Source: Lenzites betulinus
Taxonomy: Eukaryota; Basidiomycota; Agaricomycetes; Polyporales; Polyporaceae
Assembly (NCBI GenBank): GCA_022264855.1
Contig: JABYQU010000024.1
Coordinates: 372,001 to 436,000, forward strand
DNA length: 64,000 bases
Reading direction: 5' to 3'
The notes under the pieces are model-generated. The model was not told where the DNA came from. It did no database searches and saw only the letters and a program-made list of their open reading frames with translations. Position numbers and translations under genes: made by a program. Positions 34,101 through 46,317 of this stretch are shown piece by piece (positions within the stretch are counted from its first letter, which is position 1; each line of letters starts with the position of its first letter).

Positions 34101-34757
34101 GCGATATTATACGGCATCTCTGCTCGGGCCACCTGCTGTATACTCCCAGGGCCACGGGAGGACGACGCTTCACTCCCGCCGTCAGGGGAGAGCACAGATT
34201 CAACTGCTGTGCCACCAGTAATTGGAAGCGTATCAGACAAATGATGACCTTCGACAGCTATCACTCGATGCTAACGGCAAGAGTTTGAATGGAGACTCAC
34301 CATCGGGTAGAAAAGGCGACACCGTCCATGAATGACCGTCTGACAGGGGGACGCTAGGTTCGCTGGGATCGCGGACGAATGCGTTATCGACCACGGCGTG
34401 CGTGCCAGCGAACCAGTCGTGTCCGAGAACAACGTCGTGATTTTGCACATAGCTGATAAGCAAGGGAAGCCGGGAGTCGAACCAACCCGACGAGGTTGGA
34501 ATGCGGATGGGCCCTCTCGCCCACAATTCCGCAGCCCCTGACTGGAAGGAGATTGTACGTGGCACATTGCTTGTTAACGCAAACTGGCTAGAAAGCAGTG
34601 ACTGCTTAGAGGAGGGATCTAGCAGCACTGAGACAGGACGACCATCGTAAGAAGCACAGAGAGAGAGCATGGTGATGAGAGAGAGGAGAGAGTCAACAAT
34701 GCGAACGAAACGAAACTCCAAGTTATTGTGAACGGCAAGTGTGGGAAAAAGTATCAT
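31130..34757 (-). pseudogene. Helitron transposase, N-terminal and Rep part
   Basis: First part of a RepHel protein. The ORF opens at 34757, with a second ATG further in. A 43-base intron (34300-34258) is proposed, joining PDG to AVEGHHLSDTLPIT. The N-terminal domain has VSVLLDPSSKQSLLSSQFA and NHDVVLGHDWFAG, like a retropepsin fold but with DPSS where D-T/S-G is expected. The frame breaks at a six-base T run on this strand (33827-33822): one more T would join QAVAARF to FDCSLPALQRFCELFGIG. The Rep domain follows, with MPNFFITINPADVYNPVVRF and the HUH motif in GTLHCHMMVWVEG, which cleaves single-stranded DNA. It stops at KERLLS, where the LTR element is inserted; the rest of the gene is at 25,833-22,067. 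Confidence 0.85.
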
Positions 34758-35439
34758 GTGACCGGTCCCAAAATCGGGGGGGAGTCAAAAGACCGCAAAG
34801 ACCCCCTACCGTTACCGGTAGCGGGAATCTACCATGATCTATAAGAACTGCGCTGCAACGCCCCAATGCTATCACGCATATCAGCGTATGGACCACCAGC
34901 ACGAACGGCGCACCGAACGACGGATTCGACCGACACACGATGTCTCGCCCACCTTGGTAGCGCGAAAGTATCGATGCGGTCGTGCTTGGCCTCACTCACT
35001 CGCCGGTCTTGTCACTGTCATAATTAGACGAACAAATGCACAGCCGCCAAAGCTGAACGCCGTCATCAGCTGATGAACAAACCACACATCAGACACATAA
35101 TCAATCTTGCTATGTACCAGCGTGCCGGGAGCTACGCTCAAGTACTCAGAAGCTTTGAGGGGCTCTGCAATTGATATGCAATAAACAATGACCAGATATT
35201 GATGATACGGAGACTTGACTTACTATAGAATGCGAACCACAGTGCCGTGGGGAGCGGAACCAGCCCGGAAAACCAGACCACTCAATCTAGGGATGTCGTA
35301 CCGACAAGTCAGTTGGCGAATAATTGTATGAGTGCCAGGTTGTGGGGGAGAGTGAGGGGAAACCGTTCCATCACTGTACAAAGACTACTCATACACACCA
35401 AGCAAAGGCGAGGGAATAACCGGGACCATTCTCCCAGCC
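34758..35439. other. Spacer between the Helitron and Prp6, with a hairpin
   Basis: Contains the hairpin at 34806-34821 (CTACCG/CGGTAG with loop TTAC; three more G-C pairs are possible after a mismatch). The 5' end of the Helitron should lie here, but no TC start next to an A/T target site could be fixed. Otherwise nothing recognised. Confidence 0.45.
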
Positions 35440-38400
35440 TCAATGCAACGTGCCGACCACGAGTTCCAGGATCTCCCGCGTACCCTTGCGCGTATTCGAG
35501 ACGTCCTTTGCAATTGGCTGCCAGGCAGGCCCGTACCGCGGCTCGGCGGCAATGGCCTTCTTGATCACCTCCTCTTGGTACTCCTGCAAACCGAGCCGCA
35601 GCCCATCTGTCAGCAACATGCAAGCAGTGATATTTCCGGCGTAAACGCGCACCGCAGTCCCATGTTGCCGCTCGAATTTGAGCCACCATGCCCAGATGTC
35701 GCCCCAAGTGTCGCTCGCGTTCTCATTCGCGGACACCGCACGCTCGAACCAGTGCCGCGCCTTCTCGATTTTGCGCTCGGCCCAAAATAACCTAGCGACG
35801 CTGCAGAGCACCCATGGGTCGCTGCCCGCCTTGCGAAGGGCATCCGCCGAGCGCGCCTTGCGTGTTGGTCGCGGTTCTGTCCATATTGCCATCGACCAAA
35901 GTAGCCCTGATGTCGGGCACTCCTGCAAACCTGCGTGATATAACGTATGATGAGTGTCAATGGCATGACATGCGAAGACAACGAGCGGTACGCACCTCTC
36001 GCAAGCACTGTCTTTGCCTGTGCAGTGCCCCCGGAGCGCTCTTCCACGCCGACTGCTTCCGCCCAGAGCACATCATGGCCGGGGTTCGCCAGCCGGGCCT
36101 TGTCTAGCAACGCCCGCGCTTTGATGCTCTTGGCGTCAGCTTCCTCGAGGCGGCTCGCGAGGATCCAGAGATTGACGTCCTTGGGACATGCCTTGATGCC
36201 TGTCGCATACGAGGCGCGGGCAGCAGCATGGTCCTTACGTTGCTGATGGATCTGGCCTTGAATCATGTACAGTTTCGCGAACTTGGGATACTTCTTGATC
36301 GCGGTGGCCAGCGTCTCCAGCGCGTTCTCCAGCTGTCCTTGCTGACGTTCGAACACGGCGGACTTCATCCAGATCTACGCGAATGCATACGCGAAAGTAT
36401 GAGTAAACGGAACATCGGGTAGCGAGCATCTGGCACGATGACTTACCCGTTCGGTGTCGGCGACAGTACGCGCACGGACGAGGAGTTCGCGCGCAACGTC
36501 GAGCTCGCCGTTCTCCGCCTCCAGCTTGACGGCAGCCAGCCAAATCTGCTCGCTCTCCGAATTCGCGACGAAAGCGCGCTCGAGCACTTCGCGCGCTGAC
36601 GGTACGTCGCCCGCGAGCCACTTCTCCTTCGCCCACATAAGCCACAAGACCTCCGCCTGCGGACAGTGGTGCACTGCGCGTTCCAGAATGGCGTTGAGAG
36701 ATTCCCTTTGACGAACAGCAGTCAGCACCTCGCTAATCACAACTTGGCGGAGATAACTTACTTCGTCCCACGCGCCTTTTCCAGATCGGCAGCTTTCCGC
36801 CATAGGCTCTTCTTGTCGGGGAAGACTCTGAGTGCGTAGGCAAGGATCGCCCGAGCGGCACCGATGTTGCCCTTCGCCTCCGCTGCCTCCGCGTCGCCCA
36901 TCCAGGTGTCCAGACGGTCCTCTTCTTCGACGTCCATGGCGATCGTCGCCTTGATGATCGCTTCGCAGGTGCGGATCGCATCCTCGTTCTCACACCGTTC
37001 GGCCTCCTTCAGCCACTGCTCGCGCGTAAGAAGAACCTGGTGGCGACGAAGCTCGCGCACACCGGCCTCGATGGTCTTGTCGACCATGGCCAGTTCTTTG
37101 TCACGCTGCTCTGGGGATTTCTCGGCAGCGTACGCCTCCTGCTCCAGCAGACGGCCGGCAGCGATCCAAATTTCATGACTCGTTGGCACCGCCTTACGCG
37201 CCTTGTTGAGAACAGCCTTGGCTTTGTCTGGTGTCTCCAGTCGAGCAAGGGCCAACCAGAGCTCCACAGACTGGGGGATGACCTCCACGGCGCGGGATAG
37301 CAGGATTCGAGCATCAACCGCCGATGACTCGAGATTCACTGTTTCCTTCCACAAACGAACGGAGTTCGGGATATGCTCCAGCGCTGGAAAAGGATATGTT
37401 AGTTATGGACTTACAACGATGCAGTGGTTGGGATGTACCTTTCCGTAGCACGCGCTTCTTGGCCTTGACATCGTGTTCCAATTCCGACGCAGCCATCCAG
37501 ATCTTGACACTCTGGCCAACATGCTGAACGGCGCTCGCCAGGATGACTTTGGCATCGTCATTGTTCTGAACGACGAATCTGTCAGTGTAAGAAATTTCGA
37601 AAGGAAGAAATGGAACGTACGTGCAAGCGCGCAGCCTCCAGCCAGACGTCCTCGTTCTTAGGACACTGTTCACAGCCTTGCTTGATCATCTTCCGCGCGG
37701 CGACCATCCGGCCTGCGTGCTCCTCCAAACGAGCAGCAGCAATCCATCCCGGAGAATGCTTCGGGTTAGACTTCACCAGGGAGTCGAAGAGCATGCGAGC
37801 TCGTTTGATGTCGCCAATCTCAGCATCCGTTTTGAGCACGACACTGTCGAGTGATGTAAGGTAGCCTTTAGGATCGATTGCTGTTTGTAAACCGGTGGAT
37901 GTAGCAGTGCCGGATACCTGCATACACACGCATGAGATTTCCATATTAGCAGCATGGCCTCAGGGAAGAAATCCCCACCTGATCAAGTTTGAGAGAGAGA
38001 ATTTTGTCGCGAGCCTGGCTCATTTCTGCGAAGTTCGTGATTGTGCCATTCTCGGCGGGTGTCTCGAATCCACCGGCCTGCCGCAATCATGGTTAACGTT
38101 GCGACCCAGTCACAAGAGAAATGAGACGTACTGCCTGTTGTCGCGAGTCCAATGAGGTCTCGTACTCACCCCGAGCCCTGTCTCCGACAATGACGCTGTC
38201 GGATACAACGAATGACCTCTCGTCCTTTTTACGCTTTTTCCTCGTAAGATTGCCCACCTCAGGAATGCTCTCCCATTCTTCGTCTGTGACAACCGATAGG
38301 CCGCGTTTTAGGTCCGCGAACTGCTGCTGAATCTTAGGTCTTTCCGCTCGGTGCTTCGCTAGCTCCTCATTCTCCCGGGCCTCTCTGAGGAAACAGCGTG

Positions 38401-38881
38401 AGTTAGTAAGGATGACGCATCAATGCAAGAGTAGGCGGAACGTACCTCCGAGCCCGCCGCCGGGCATCCATGTTCTTGTCCACCTGCTCGTATATCCTGT
38501 CCGCTTCCTCATCGTCTGCCTCGTATGTTGTCCCAGCGAACAGTCCATATTCGTTATCAGGGTCCTGGAATTGTTCTGGGTCAACCTCTGCCTCTTCCCC
38601 ACGCTTCGCCTGCGCCTCTCTGTGTGGCTCGGTCAGTAGAACGTTTTGAAGGTATGTAACGCGCATAGCCACTCACGCAATCACTTCAGCCGAGGGCCCC
38701 TCCCTGGCGGGACCAATATCCGACCGTGTCGTGAAACCAGAGGCTCTGCCAACACGGTGTGAGCGTAAAGACCAACTAAGGCTAGCTGAGGTTCTTACCC
38801 TCGACCAAGACCAGCGACGTAGGATGCCGGCGCTGGCATGGACAAGAATGCCAGCTTGTTTGGTTTGTCTTTCGCCGCCAT
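35440..38881 (-). CDS. PRP6: Pre-mRNA-splicing factor Prp6
   Basis: U4/U6.U5 tri-snRNP scaffold protein, acting in the nucleus during spliceosome assembly. The ATG at 38881 gives [20 protein letters not shown], then YVAGLGRG and [18 protein letters not shown], the conserved PRP1 N-terminal domain (about residues 1-150, with [20 protein letters not shown] and [20 protein letters not shown]). The rest is a chain of HAT/TPR half-repeats such as [50 protein letters not shown] and [20 protein letters not shown], ending [18 protein letters not shown]. About ten introns interrupt it. The estimated length, about 920 residues, matches yeast Prp6 and human PRPF6. Frame and repeats look intact. Confidence 0.95.
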
Positions 38882-39306
38882 ATTTTGGGTTGAGATGGCT
38901 CCGGAGAGAACAGAGGGTGTGAAGCTGCAGCCGCTGCTCGGAGGTCGTCGAGGTTCTCCGCAAGAAGTGCTAGTAATAAGCGCCAGTATATTCGTAAGTA
39001 CTTGCTGTACTCAGCGCCAGGAGCGCCGGCGTTTGAGGAGAGACCGCCATGATCTTCTACATTCAGTGCTAGACGAAGATCCTTACCTGTCTAATCTTGA
39101 CATGATCTTGGGTGCAATATAAGGTAATTCGAGATAGCGTGAAAGACATGGGTTGGTGTGAGCGTATTCTTTGCGTTGCTGAGACGGATGATTTCATTGC
39201 GCTGACTACTATAACTGACGGCTATGCTACAAGTGCAATACAGGAGCCTTGATGCGTGAATCCTGGAGAAGTACTATACAACGGGCATACAAGGTAGAAA
39301 AGCCCC
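38882..39306. other. Intergenic, upstream of Prp6
   Basis: Short spacer with no recognised gene. It holds the Prp6 promoter and the 3' side of the next gene. Confidence 0.5.
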
Positions 39307-40233
39307 CTACGCGTCTCCAACTTCCACAAGCGGACCCCGCCTTTCAAACATGCTCGTCCAGTCGCTGGTAGTCGTAATAACGGCTGGCCTCTGCACTTGG
39401 TGTCCTTCGTTCGCCTTCGGAGGAGAAACGGCAACCGCTGCGTACGTTTTCTTCTGAGGGCGCTGCAGATGGCCAACCCCCACCGTGGTCTTGAGCTCCG
39501 TCAGAAGCGATGCCGCGGTGGTAAGAGGCCCGCGACGGCCGCGCTTCTTCGTCTTGCCCCCAACGGCGAAGCTCCACTCGACCTCGTCATCCGCCTCACA
39601 CCCGGAGTCGACGTCCGAGCCGTCGATATGCCCGACTTGCACGCTGTACGACCCGCGATGCAGCTTCGCCAGAAGAGTTTCCACGTGAATCGCCCTTGTG
39701 TTGAGCGGCGGCGGGGTCTGCACGCGCTGCCCAAGACGGTGGGCCCTGGTTGCCGAACACGCTTCCCCAGCATGCTGGCTCGTGGAAACTCGTTCAGGAG
39801 CTGAGTTCGCGGCCTGCATGCCTGCTGGGCCAACTGGAACAGTGGTCGCGCCGTCGGTGGCGTGCTCGGTTGACTCTTCCTCCAAAGGGTCGTTGCGTCC
39901 GAAGCCCCGGGACCACTGCAGCTGCATACGCGCGAGCAGCTCCGCATTGGCATCGCGACAACTTTGCTCGTCTGGGAAGCTGCTCATACACCCCGGGGAC
40001 CCGAGGACGGCGATTGTCGAGCACCCCGTGAGCGGAGGGGAGCAGGGTGAGGGGAGAGGCGGTGAAGACGAGAGCGTCGACTCGGTGGTCCAGTCGTCGT
40101 GGCACAAGGAGGGCATAGAGCCGATACTCTCCGTACGAGCGAGGGTGAAAAGCCTGGGCAAATGCCTGGTAGGAATGTCCGAAACTGCCTCTCTATCCGC
40201 GACAGCTGCCGCGCGACTGTAAAAGGGTGACAT
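39307..40233 (-). CDS. Hypothetical protein, single exon
   Basis: A 308-residue open frame from 40233 (MSPFYSRAAAVADREAVSDI) without introns. It is low in regular structure: Ser/Pro-rich N-terminus (TESTLSSSPPLPSPCSPPLT), then SCRDANAELLARMQLQWSRG, an acidic stretch GSDVDSGCEADDEVEWSF, a basic block GGKTKKRGRRGPLTTAASLL and a C-terminal SDWTSMFERRGPLVEV. I do not recognise a domain. The acidic and basic blocks with GKTKKRGRRG suggest a nuclear protein, as inference only. Frames in other phases overlap this GC-rich stretch, but only this one has this kind of composition. Confidence 0.6.
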   Translation of the reverse strand: MSPFYSRAAAVADREAVSDIPTRHLPRLFTLARTESIGSMPSLCHDDWTTESTLSSSPPLPSPCSPPLTGCSTIAVLGSPGCMSSFPDEQSCRDANAELLARMQLQWSRGFGRNDPLEEESTEHATDGATTVPVGPAGMQAANSAPERVSTSQHAGEACSATRAHRLGQRVQTPPPLNTRAIHVETLLAKLHRGSYSVQVGHIDGSDVDSGCEADDEVEWSFAVGGKTKKRGRRGPLTTAASLLTELKTTVGVGHLQRPQKKTYAAVAVSPPKANEGHQVQRPAVITTTSDWTSMFERRGPLVEVGDA

Positions 40234-41058
40234 CTTTGTTTCTGCGCACTCATTACGTTCTTGAAGCTATTCCAATGTGAGCGTGCCATACCCAACTTAC
40301 TTGTTTGGGATTTAGCTTACCGACACGTATGGAGGTAGGGTCATGATGGTTATGTTGGGTAGTTGCTCCCAAGGGGCACGCGGGATCTCCGGTGTCTCGC
40401 GTGAGTTCGAAAATGGAGAACCCTGCTTGGATGGGAATGGGCGAGAAATGACGCGCGAAAAGGTGCTCATATTTGCAGCGTTGACTAGAGCAGTAGAGCT
40501 GGTTTCCGCTGGGATGAAGGGAAGTGAGGATGGAGGACGCGGTCCACAGCGACGAACCCGTCGAGAGCGGTATGTACAGGGTCAAGGTACGAGGAGACTT
40601 GGTAGCCCCCTGTGGGCCTTTAATACGGCGCATGTGGTGGGCGGTGTGGCTCAGTCCTTTGTTTGTTAGTTTGTTGCGATTGAAAGGCCACGCTCAGTGG
40701 CAACGGCCTTTGTCTCTTCCTCAATCGATACCGGAGTCTTTTGAGAATCTTCGCATCCGTAAAGATAATTGAGCACAGCCATGTCTGTGGATGATCCAGA
40801 GATCTCTCGGCCTTGACACATGAGGGGGGTTTACATAGACGGACCGCGGGTGGCGGGAGGACGGAACCTGAAGTCTACCTCACTCAGCTGCCAGTGTGGG
40901 GCGTCTAATACCCCATCACATCTGGATAGGATGACTCTTCACCCATTTGGATATTCGCATTTCCTTCTTGCGCCCTCATCCACTCATTTGGATCCCCTAG
41001 TACGTTCTCGCGCTGGGACGCGGAAACATGACGGCCTCTCTTGCTTGCCTCCGTATCC
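40234..41058. other. Intergenic, divergent promoters
   Basis: Spacer between two divergently transcribed genes. No gene or repeat recognised. Confidence 0.5.
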
Positions 41059-43783
41059 ATGCCTAAGCCTGACGACGAAGAGGGAGATCTAGAGGTCACC
41101 CCCGCGTATCTTACGCTCTTCTCCAAACACCTCGACGTTGTTCGCGGTCACCTTGCCGGGCGGATTGGGCCCGAAGCAGAGCCGTTGCCTGCATCGTGGT
41201 ATGCCCCAAATGCTTACTGGACATCATCAGAGAAGGATTTGTTCTTCCGAGGACTCGCTATTCACTCCCGCCTCCGACCGGACCTCATCGCAGAGGAGGT
41301 GAAGACGAAGACAGTGCCGGACGTTTGCGTCTATCTCGCCCTTTTGGAGCAAGCAGCTTGCGATATCTCTCGACGCACTGTTCACGTCGGTCAAGATCAC
41401 ACCGCTCCTGACCCTAGGATATCGCGCCAGGACCTTCCGGCCGCTCTCGAAGTGTCTGAGGACTGGGTCAAGCTAGAGGAGTCTATGGCGAGTACTCTGA
41501 CCAACTCAGAGCCTCTTCTCCAGAAAGAGGTTTTAGTCCAGAAGCGGGCCCGTGAAGTTCACGCTCGCCAGAAATCTCTCCGTGCTCGCAGAGGACAGGC
41601 TCGTACAGCGTCAAACGAACGAGACCGAGAGGGCGAAAGGCGCAGACGAAAGGAGTTCGATGTCTGGCTGGAAGAAGAGCAAGAACGGTGGGCTGCGGAA
41701 GACGCATGGAGCTCTCTGGACCATGCTGGTCTGTCCGCCTTGGATAGGATGCTGAGAGAGGATGAAGAGGGCATCGTTCTCGTGGATCGAGGCGACGATG
41801 CGGATGACGGGGTGGAAGACCATGAGGCTTCTCTTGAGATTGTTCGCGAGGTCGCTGCTTCGTTCGCCAAACCCTTTGATTCTACTCCCGTCGATGAAGT
41901 CATCGACCCTGTTCTTCTGGAGCTCTCTCGATCCGCGGAAGGCATTCCATCCGCCTCCAAAACCGGCCCAGTACAAGGGGATCTCGAATCGTCCAAGCCA
42001 CTGGCATCTTCCACGCTAGCTACGTGTTCGCAATTCGAACCCACGTCTCCTCATTTTCCAGCCGCCCCAGGTCCCCCCGGCTGTCAATCCGTACCCGCTT
42101 TACTCCCTGCTGCTATCATAGAGACCCCTGCTGCGACTTTTGTGGAGGGAAGCTCAAATGGTGATGTCGCTGATGAGGATATAGCGTCGATGTCCCCCAC
42201 CTCACGGCGTCGGTTCCAGAAACGGCTGTATATGCGCCGCAAACGCGCCCGTGCCTCGGGCGTGGCCGTTGATGAGAACTCTGTGCGATTGAAGCCGGGA
42301 AGAAAGCCAAAGGAGCGTCCGCCTCGGAAGAAAGACGTCCTAAGGGCAGAGCCTGCACCGGCAAGCTCCCCTATACTCGGCACGCCGTTGTCGGTGGCGT
42401 CTGCAACACCTCAGGATCCACCAGGCGAAACGGAGGCTACGTTTTTCAGGCATACCAACCTGTCTGGAAAGACACTTCCCTACAGACGACATGCGCAATT
42501 CACCTCTATCGGTATCAACACACAGCGGTTATATCAAGAGGGTCTGGGTCTGTTTCACTTTCAGTCCATCGCTAAGCTGATGCAGTGCGTATGCCTCGAT
42601 TGTATTTGACGTCGTCTTCTCATACTTTCGTCTCAGGACTTACAGCCAACTGCACGATATCTCCGAAGAAGTAGCGTCGGAGATTGCTGTCGAAACCTTC
42701 CAGCTTCTTCACGCTATCATTGCCCAATTTGTTGCGGAGGTCATGTCCCGAGCCGTCGTCTCCCGGGAACAGGAGCGCATTGCGAAGCTACAGACCAAGG
42801 CATGGCGCGTGCGCGAGAATCAGGTCAGAATGTGTGATTGCTTTCGCGAGTGCCTAGCTTACCGAGTCTTGCATCAGACCATATCCGCAATACACGTCAA
42901 GCATGCCCTAGCACTCTACGGTGCAGACAGCCTCGATAAGCGATCTCACTTTGCGGGCCTGCTGAAGCGGCTTGGGTTGGACGAGACGCGCGATAGCGAG
43001 GAAGACTTCGAGAACGACGAGCACAGCCGCCTTTCCTCCCCCACGGTTCCCCTGCAGTCTTCACCCGGCGTTGAGGTCGACGACGAAGGGGCTTCGGGAG
43101 ACGTGGAGCCAACAGAGACTCCTCTGGAGCCTCTTGCGTCCCTTCGCATGATTTTCCCTCCCTTCGTGATGCCCGTTGCCGACACTCTACCTCGCGATCC
43201 TGACGAAGCGGCCTTGATGGACCCCTCAGTGTACATGCCTTGGCCTTCCTCTAGCCTGCTCGCGATCTCCTCCGAACCCCCGCTTGAGGAAGACCTTCTG
43301 CCAGAGACCATCGACCAGGTCGCGCTTGTCGCAGAGCTGCTTCAAGATGAAAACATCGAGAAAGAAGATTGTATACGGGACGATGCGGAAGAGAAGTCGC
43401 TATGGGCGCGCTTCAGCAGGAGCACACTGGAAGGCGATCCTGCCCCCACAGAAGAACCCGGCCCTGTCGAGCCCAAGATCGAGCCTCCTGCGGCGGCGAA
43501 GCAAGTCCTCCGTAAGCGGAAACGCAAGGGAAAGCCTCGAGGGCGCTCCGCGAGCGTCAAGCCGACCGACGAAGATGGCGCAGCGAGCGACGTTGGAAGC
43601 GACCCCGGTGAGGAAGACCAGGGAACAGAGGGGGCTTCCCAGCGCCGCGTCCGGGCGCGGAAGAGCCAGAGCCGGACCAAGCCCAAAGGGACTGCGTACC
43701 TCACGGAAGACCAGCTGCGATTCACGGAACCCGACCCCACTGGCCGCATCAAGAGCAGCGTATACGTGCTCGACAGCGATTAA
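41059..43783 (+). CDS. Rrn5-like RNA polymerase I upstream activation factor subunit
   Basis: Exons 41059-42584, 42637-42823 and 42878-43783 join in frame to 872 residues, starting MPKPDDEEGDLEVTPAYLTL. Around residues 50-100 lies a SANT/homeodomain-like segment, SWYAPNAYWTSSEKDLFFRG, then SRLRPDLIAEEVKTKTVPDV and YLALLEQAACDISRR. This closely resembles the Rrn5 family, a component of the upstream activation factor that promotes rDNA transcription by RNA polymerase I in the nucleolus. A central Arg/Glu-rich coiled region and a basic part (RRFQKRLYMRRKRARASGVA) follow; the histone-fold-like TISAIHVKHALALYG lies near the second intron. The C-terminus is acidic with basic blocks. It is longer than yeast Rrn5 (363 residues). 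The assignment rests on the SANT-like block. Confidence 0.75.
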
Positions 43784-44125
43784 ACATATGTCTACGGTGA
43801 GCTGTGGCGTGTCGGCCGTGAGAACGATATTCGCTGACGACGCCTACGCTACAGATGCGATTGTGCCTTCTTGCAAGTACACAAGTATAAAAGTAACATA
43901 CCAAGCCGCCTCTTGAGCACTGCGTTATACCTTAGTCTAACGTGATTTGTCGCCACGTTTAATTTGCTGCTATGTTGCTATGAATTGCTGTTGATACAGG
44001 GTTTCTCGACGATTGTTGCTCCGTGTGATACTGGCCGATTCACTGGCCGCTAGAACAGCCGGACGAATCTTGTGGGGTACGCCAGTCAGTGTGTCTACCG
44101 TAGCTGCGAACTGAGGACTTTACCT
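43784..44125. other. Intergenic, convergent 3' ends
   Basis: Spacer between the 3' ends of the Rrn5-like gene and the methyltransferase gene. Nothing recognised. Confidence 0.5.
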
Positions 44126-44915
44126 TTAGTAGATACCAGGGAAAAGCGCGTAAGGCGTCGTCTTCGCCCACTTGTCCCACTCCCTCCCGAACTGCTTCCT
44201 AAGAATCCCGTCCTCCGCCTTCACCCTCAAGAACACCATGACCACCGGCACATAGAGCATATCTGCCACCCACGCTGCGGCGAAGAGCTTCCCCCATGGC
44301 GTACCGAGAATCCCGCTTTCCCTAAACAACGACCCGCGACTGAAGCAGGAGACGATCGTGCCGAGGACGACCATGACCATCCCGGTGTAGCTCGGGTGAC
44401 GAACGATCGAGTATGGCCCGCTCGTCACGAGGTGGTGGTCCTCGTGGATGGTGACCTCGAAGGTGAAGTGCTTGCCCATCGTGCGGTAGCACGCCCAACG
44501 GAGCAGACCGCCGGCCATGACGAGGGCCCAGCCGACAGCGAAGGTGGGCGTGATACGCAGGTGTTCCGCGCCTCCCCGGGCGACGGTGGCATACGCCGAC
44601 GCCAAGGACGGACTATGTTTGGCCAAAATGGCAACAGCTTCGCCCAGCATGACGATCCGCGTCGCTGTCTACAAACGCGGTCAGCTTTTCCTTACCCGCC
44701 GATTCCCTGCAGCCCATAATTAGGCGTACCTTGGATGCTTTGCGAAGCCACGGCGGACGCATCATTCTGACACAACCTGTCATCTCCCCCTCCTTCCCGT
44801 CAGGCTTCTTCGCCACAAACGGGGTGGGCGAGGAGTATGAGATGCGGTGCGCCCAGAGCGCGCTGAGGAGGAGCGGAATCTTCGCCAATGCCGCCGTGCT
44901 CGCAGGGGGCTCCAT
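44126..44915 (-). CDS. STE14: Protein-S-isoprenylcysteine O-methyltransferase
   Basis: Ste14/ICMT methylates the C-terminal isoprenyl-cysteine of CAAX proteins such as Ras and a-factor-type pheromones, in the ER membrane, using S-adenosylmethionine. Exon 1 is 44915-44730 (MEPPASTAALAKIPLLLSAL), the intron 44729-44669, and exon 2 44668-44126; total 242 residues, close to yeast Ste14 (239). The join reads KASK|TATRIVMLGEAVAIL. The catalytic core shows GGLLRWACYRTMGKHFTFEV, HLVTSGPYSIVRHPSYTGMV (the RHPxYxG motif), several hydrophobic membrane spans, and the C-terminal DGILRKQFGREWDKWAKTTP. Basidiomycete mating pheromones need this enzyme. Confidence 0.92.
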
Positions 44916-46317
44916 CTTCGCTGTCGCGGGGGTGTACGAGACGTCGCACGTTGCAGAGGGCCTCTTGTACCGGGCGGTGAAATACTACACTGCCAAACTA
45001 TTCTGGGTTTACCTGGCACCAGCCGACCCGGGCGCCACCGTCACCTCCCACGTTCCTTTCCGACCTCTGTCCTGACCAGCATCGCAGTCAGCCCGCCCAA
45101 GTTCACCGGTGTATGTATCTGGACCTCGCCATGGATTCTGTTCCTTCAGACACGATGAAGTCCATTCCACTGTCACACGGAAGCTTCTATCTCTTGCCGC
45201 TGTCGCGGGAGAGGCGTCACATGTTCGATGACCTGGACCAAGATACGCGGTCGATCAACCGCTTGAGAGCGTACATGAATCGACAGCATTTAGAAACGAT
45301 GCGCTCTCGTTCGGGGCATGCCCTCCCTACTTATTGGAACTCTCGGAGACTGGCGCGAGACGCTGCCATGATCGTGTTGACGATCGCATGGCATCGCACA
45401 TCGGTTTGCCCGGGGAGCCTGACGCTTGTCGTAGTCACTCGTGAGTCTATTTTTGCGCCATGCGCCAACGTGATATATACTGCACGGCTCACGGCCGCCA
45501 TATCGCCCAGACATGACAGCGTGCGAGTCCAGGGCGGACATCAAGGGGATGCGTAGTAGCCTATCGAACTGACGTGGATGCGGAAGAGTACTGGGTGTCG
45601 AGAACAGCTTGAATTGCATGAAGCCCCGTGTTGCAGCCGCATGAAAGCCGTTCTCTAATCGATAGGCCTGTGGAAAATATAATCGCGGACAGCGATTCCG
45701 GGCGGCGACGGCGGGAGGATGCCCATCGATGTACATGCCGAGGGCGCGTAGCTCTTCGCGCTGCCTACTATCTGCTACCCGACTATTACCGAATCTCGCG
45801 AAGCGTCGCCGTTACATCTGAGCTCGAACGACACCGTCTGTTCTTTTCAACGGGGGCCTATCAGTCTGAGAACAGCTGGATTAGCGAACACAATTCCATT
45901 GGCGGAAGCCGCCCCCTTTCTTTCAACTCCGACGTACAAGCCGGCGGTCTGTGACGCATACAGTTGCATGTGAGAAACCCACATGTGCGTACCTGCACCC
46001 CAAGTTGATCGTCGTCCCCAACACGGGCGAGCAGCATGCGTTCTGATGGTCGAGGTTACGCGCAGTTCGCCGATGAACCACCGACCGTGCAGCAGCGATA
46101 TATGGTGCTCAGCCAAAGGTTAGCAGCAGCCCCAGCCGATAGGTATTGGAAGTTCGACTACGTCATGCTAGCGCGCGCAATCTGCGAGATCCATGAGACA
46201 TAGTATCCCGTGCACGTACTCGTCATAGGATAGTAACGCTATACGGCGGAATTTCCTCCTGATACGCATCATATATCGAATACTCAGGCTGTTGCATAAC
46301 ACTGAAAGCTCACCAGC
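44916..46317. other. Intergenic between the two methyltransferase genes
   Basis: 1.4 kb with short open frames on both strands but no product I can support. It should hold the upstream region of the intact copy. Confidence 0.5.

Larger units (their letters stand above)
22067..34757 (-). mobile_element. Helitron (rolling-circle transposon), coding region
   Basis: Extent given is the coding region; the true ends are not resolved. Order on the minus strand is N-terminal domain, HUH Rep, PIF1-type helicase. The gene is split by an LTR retrotransposon at 25,834-31,129. Without that insert the coding region is about 7.4 kb, usual for an autonomous fungal Helitron. A strong hairpin (34806-34821, CTACCG arms around a 4-base loop) lies about 50 bases upstream of the first ATG and may belong to the 5' terminal structure. 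The low-coordinate end could be near 21.9 kb, or further left if the orphan cluster is cargo. Confidence 0.85.
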
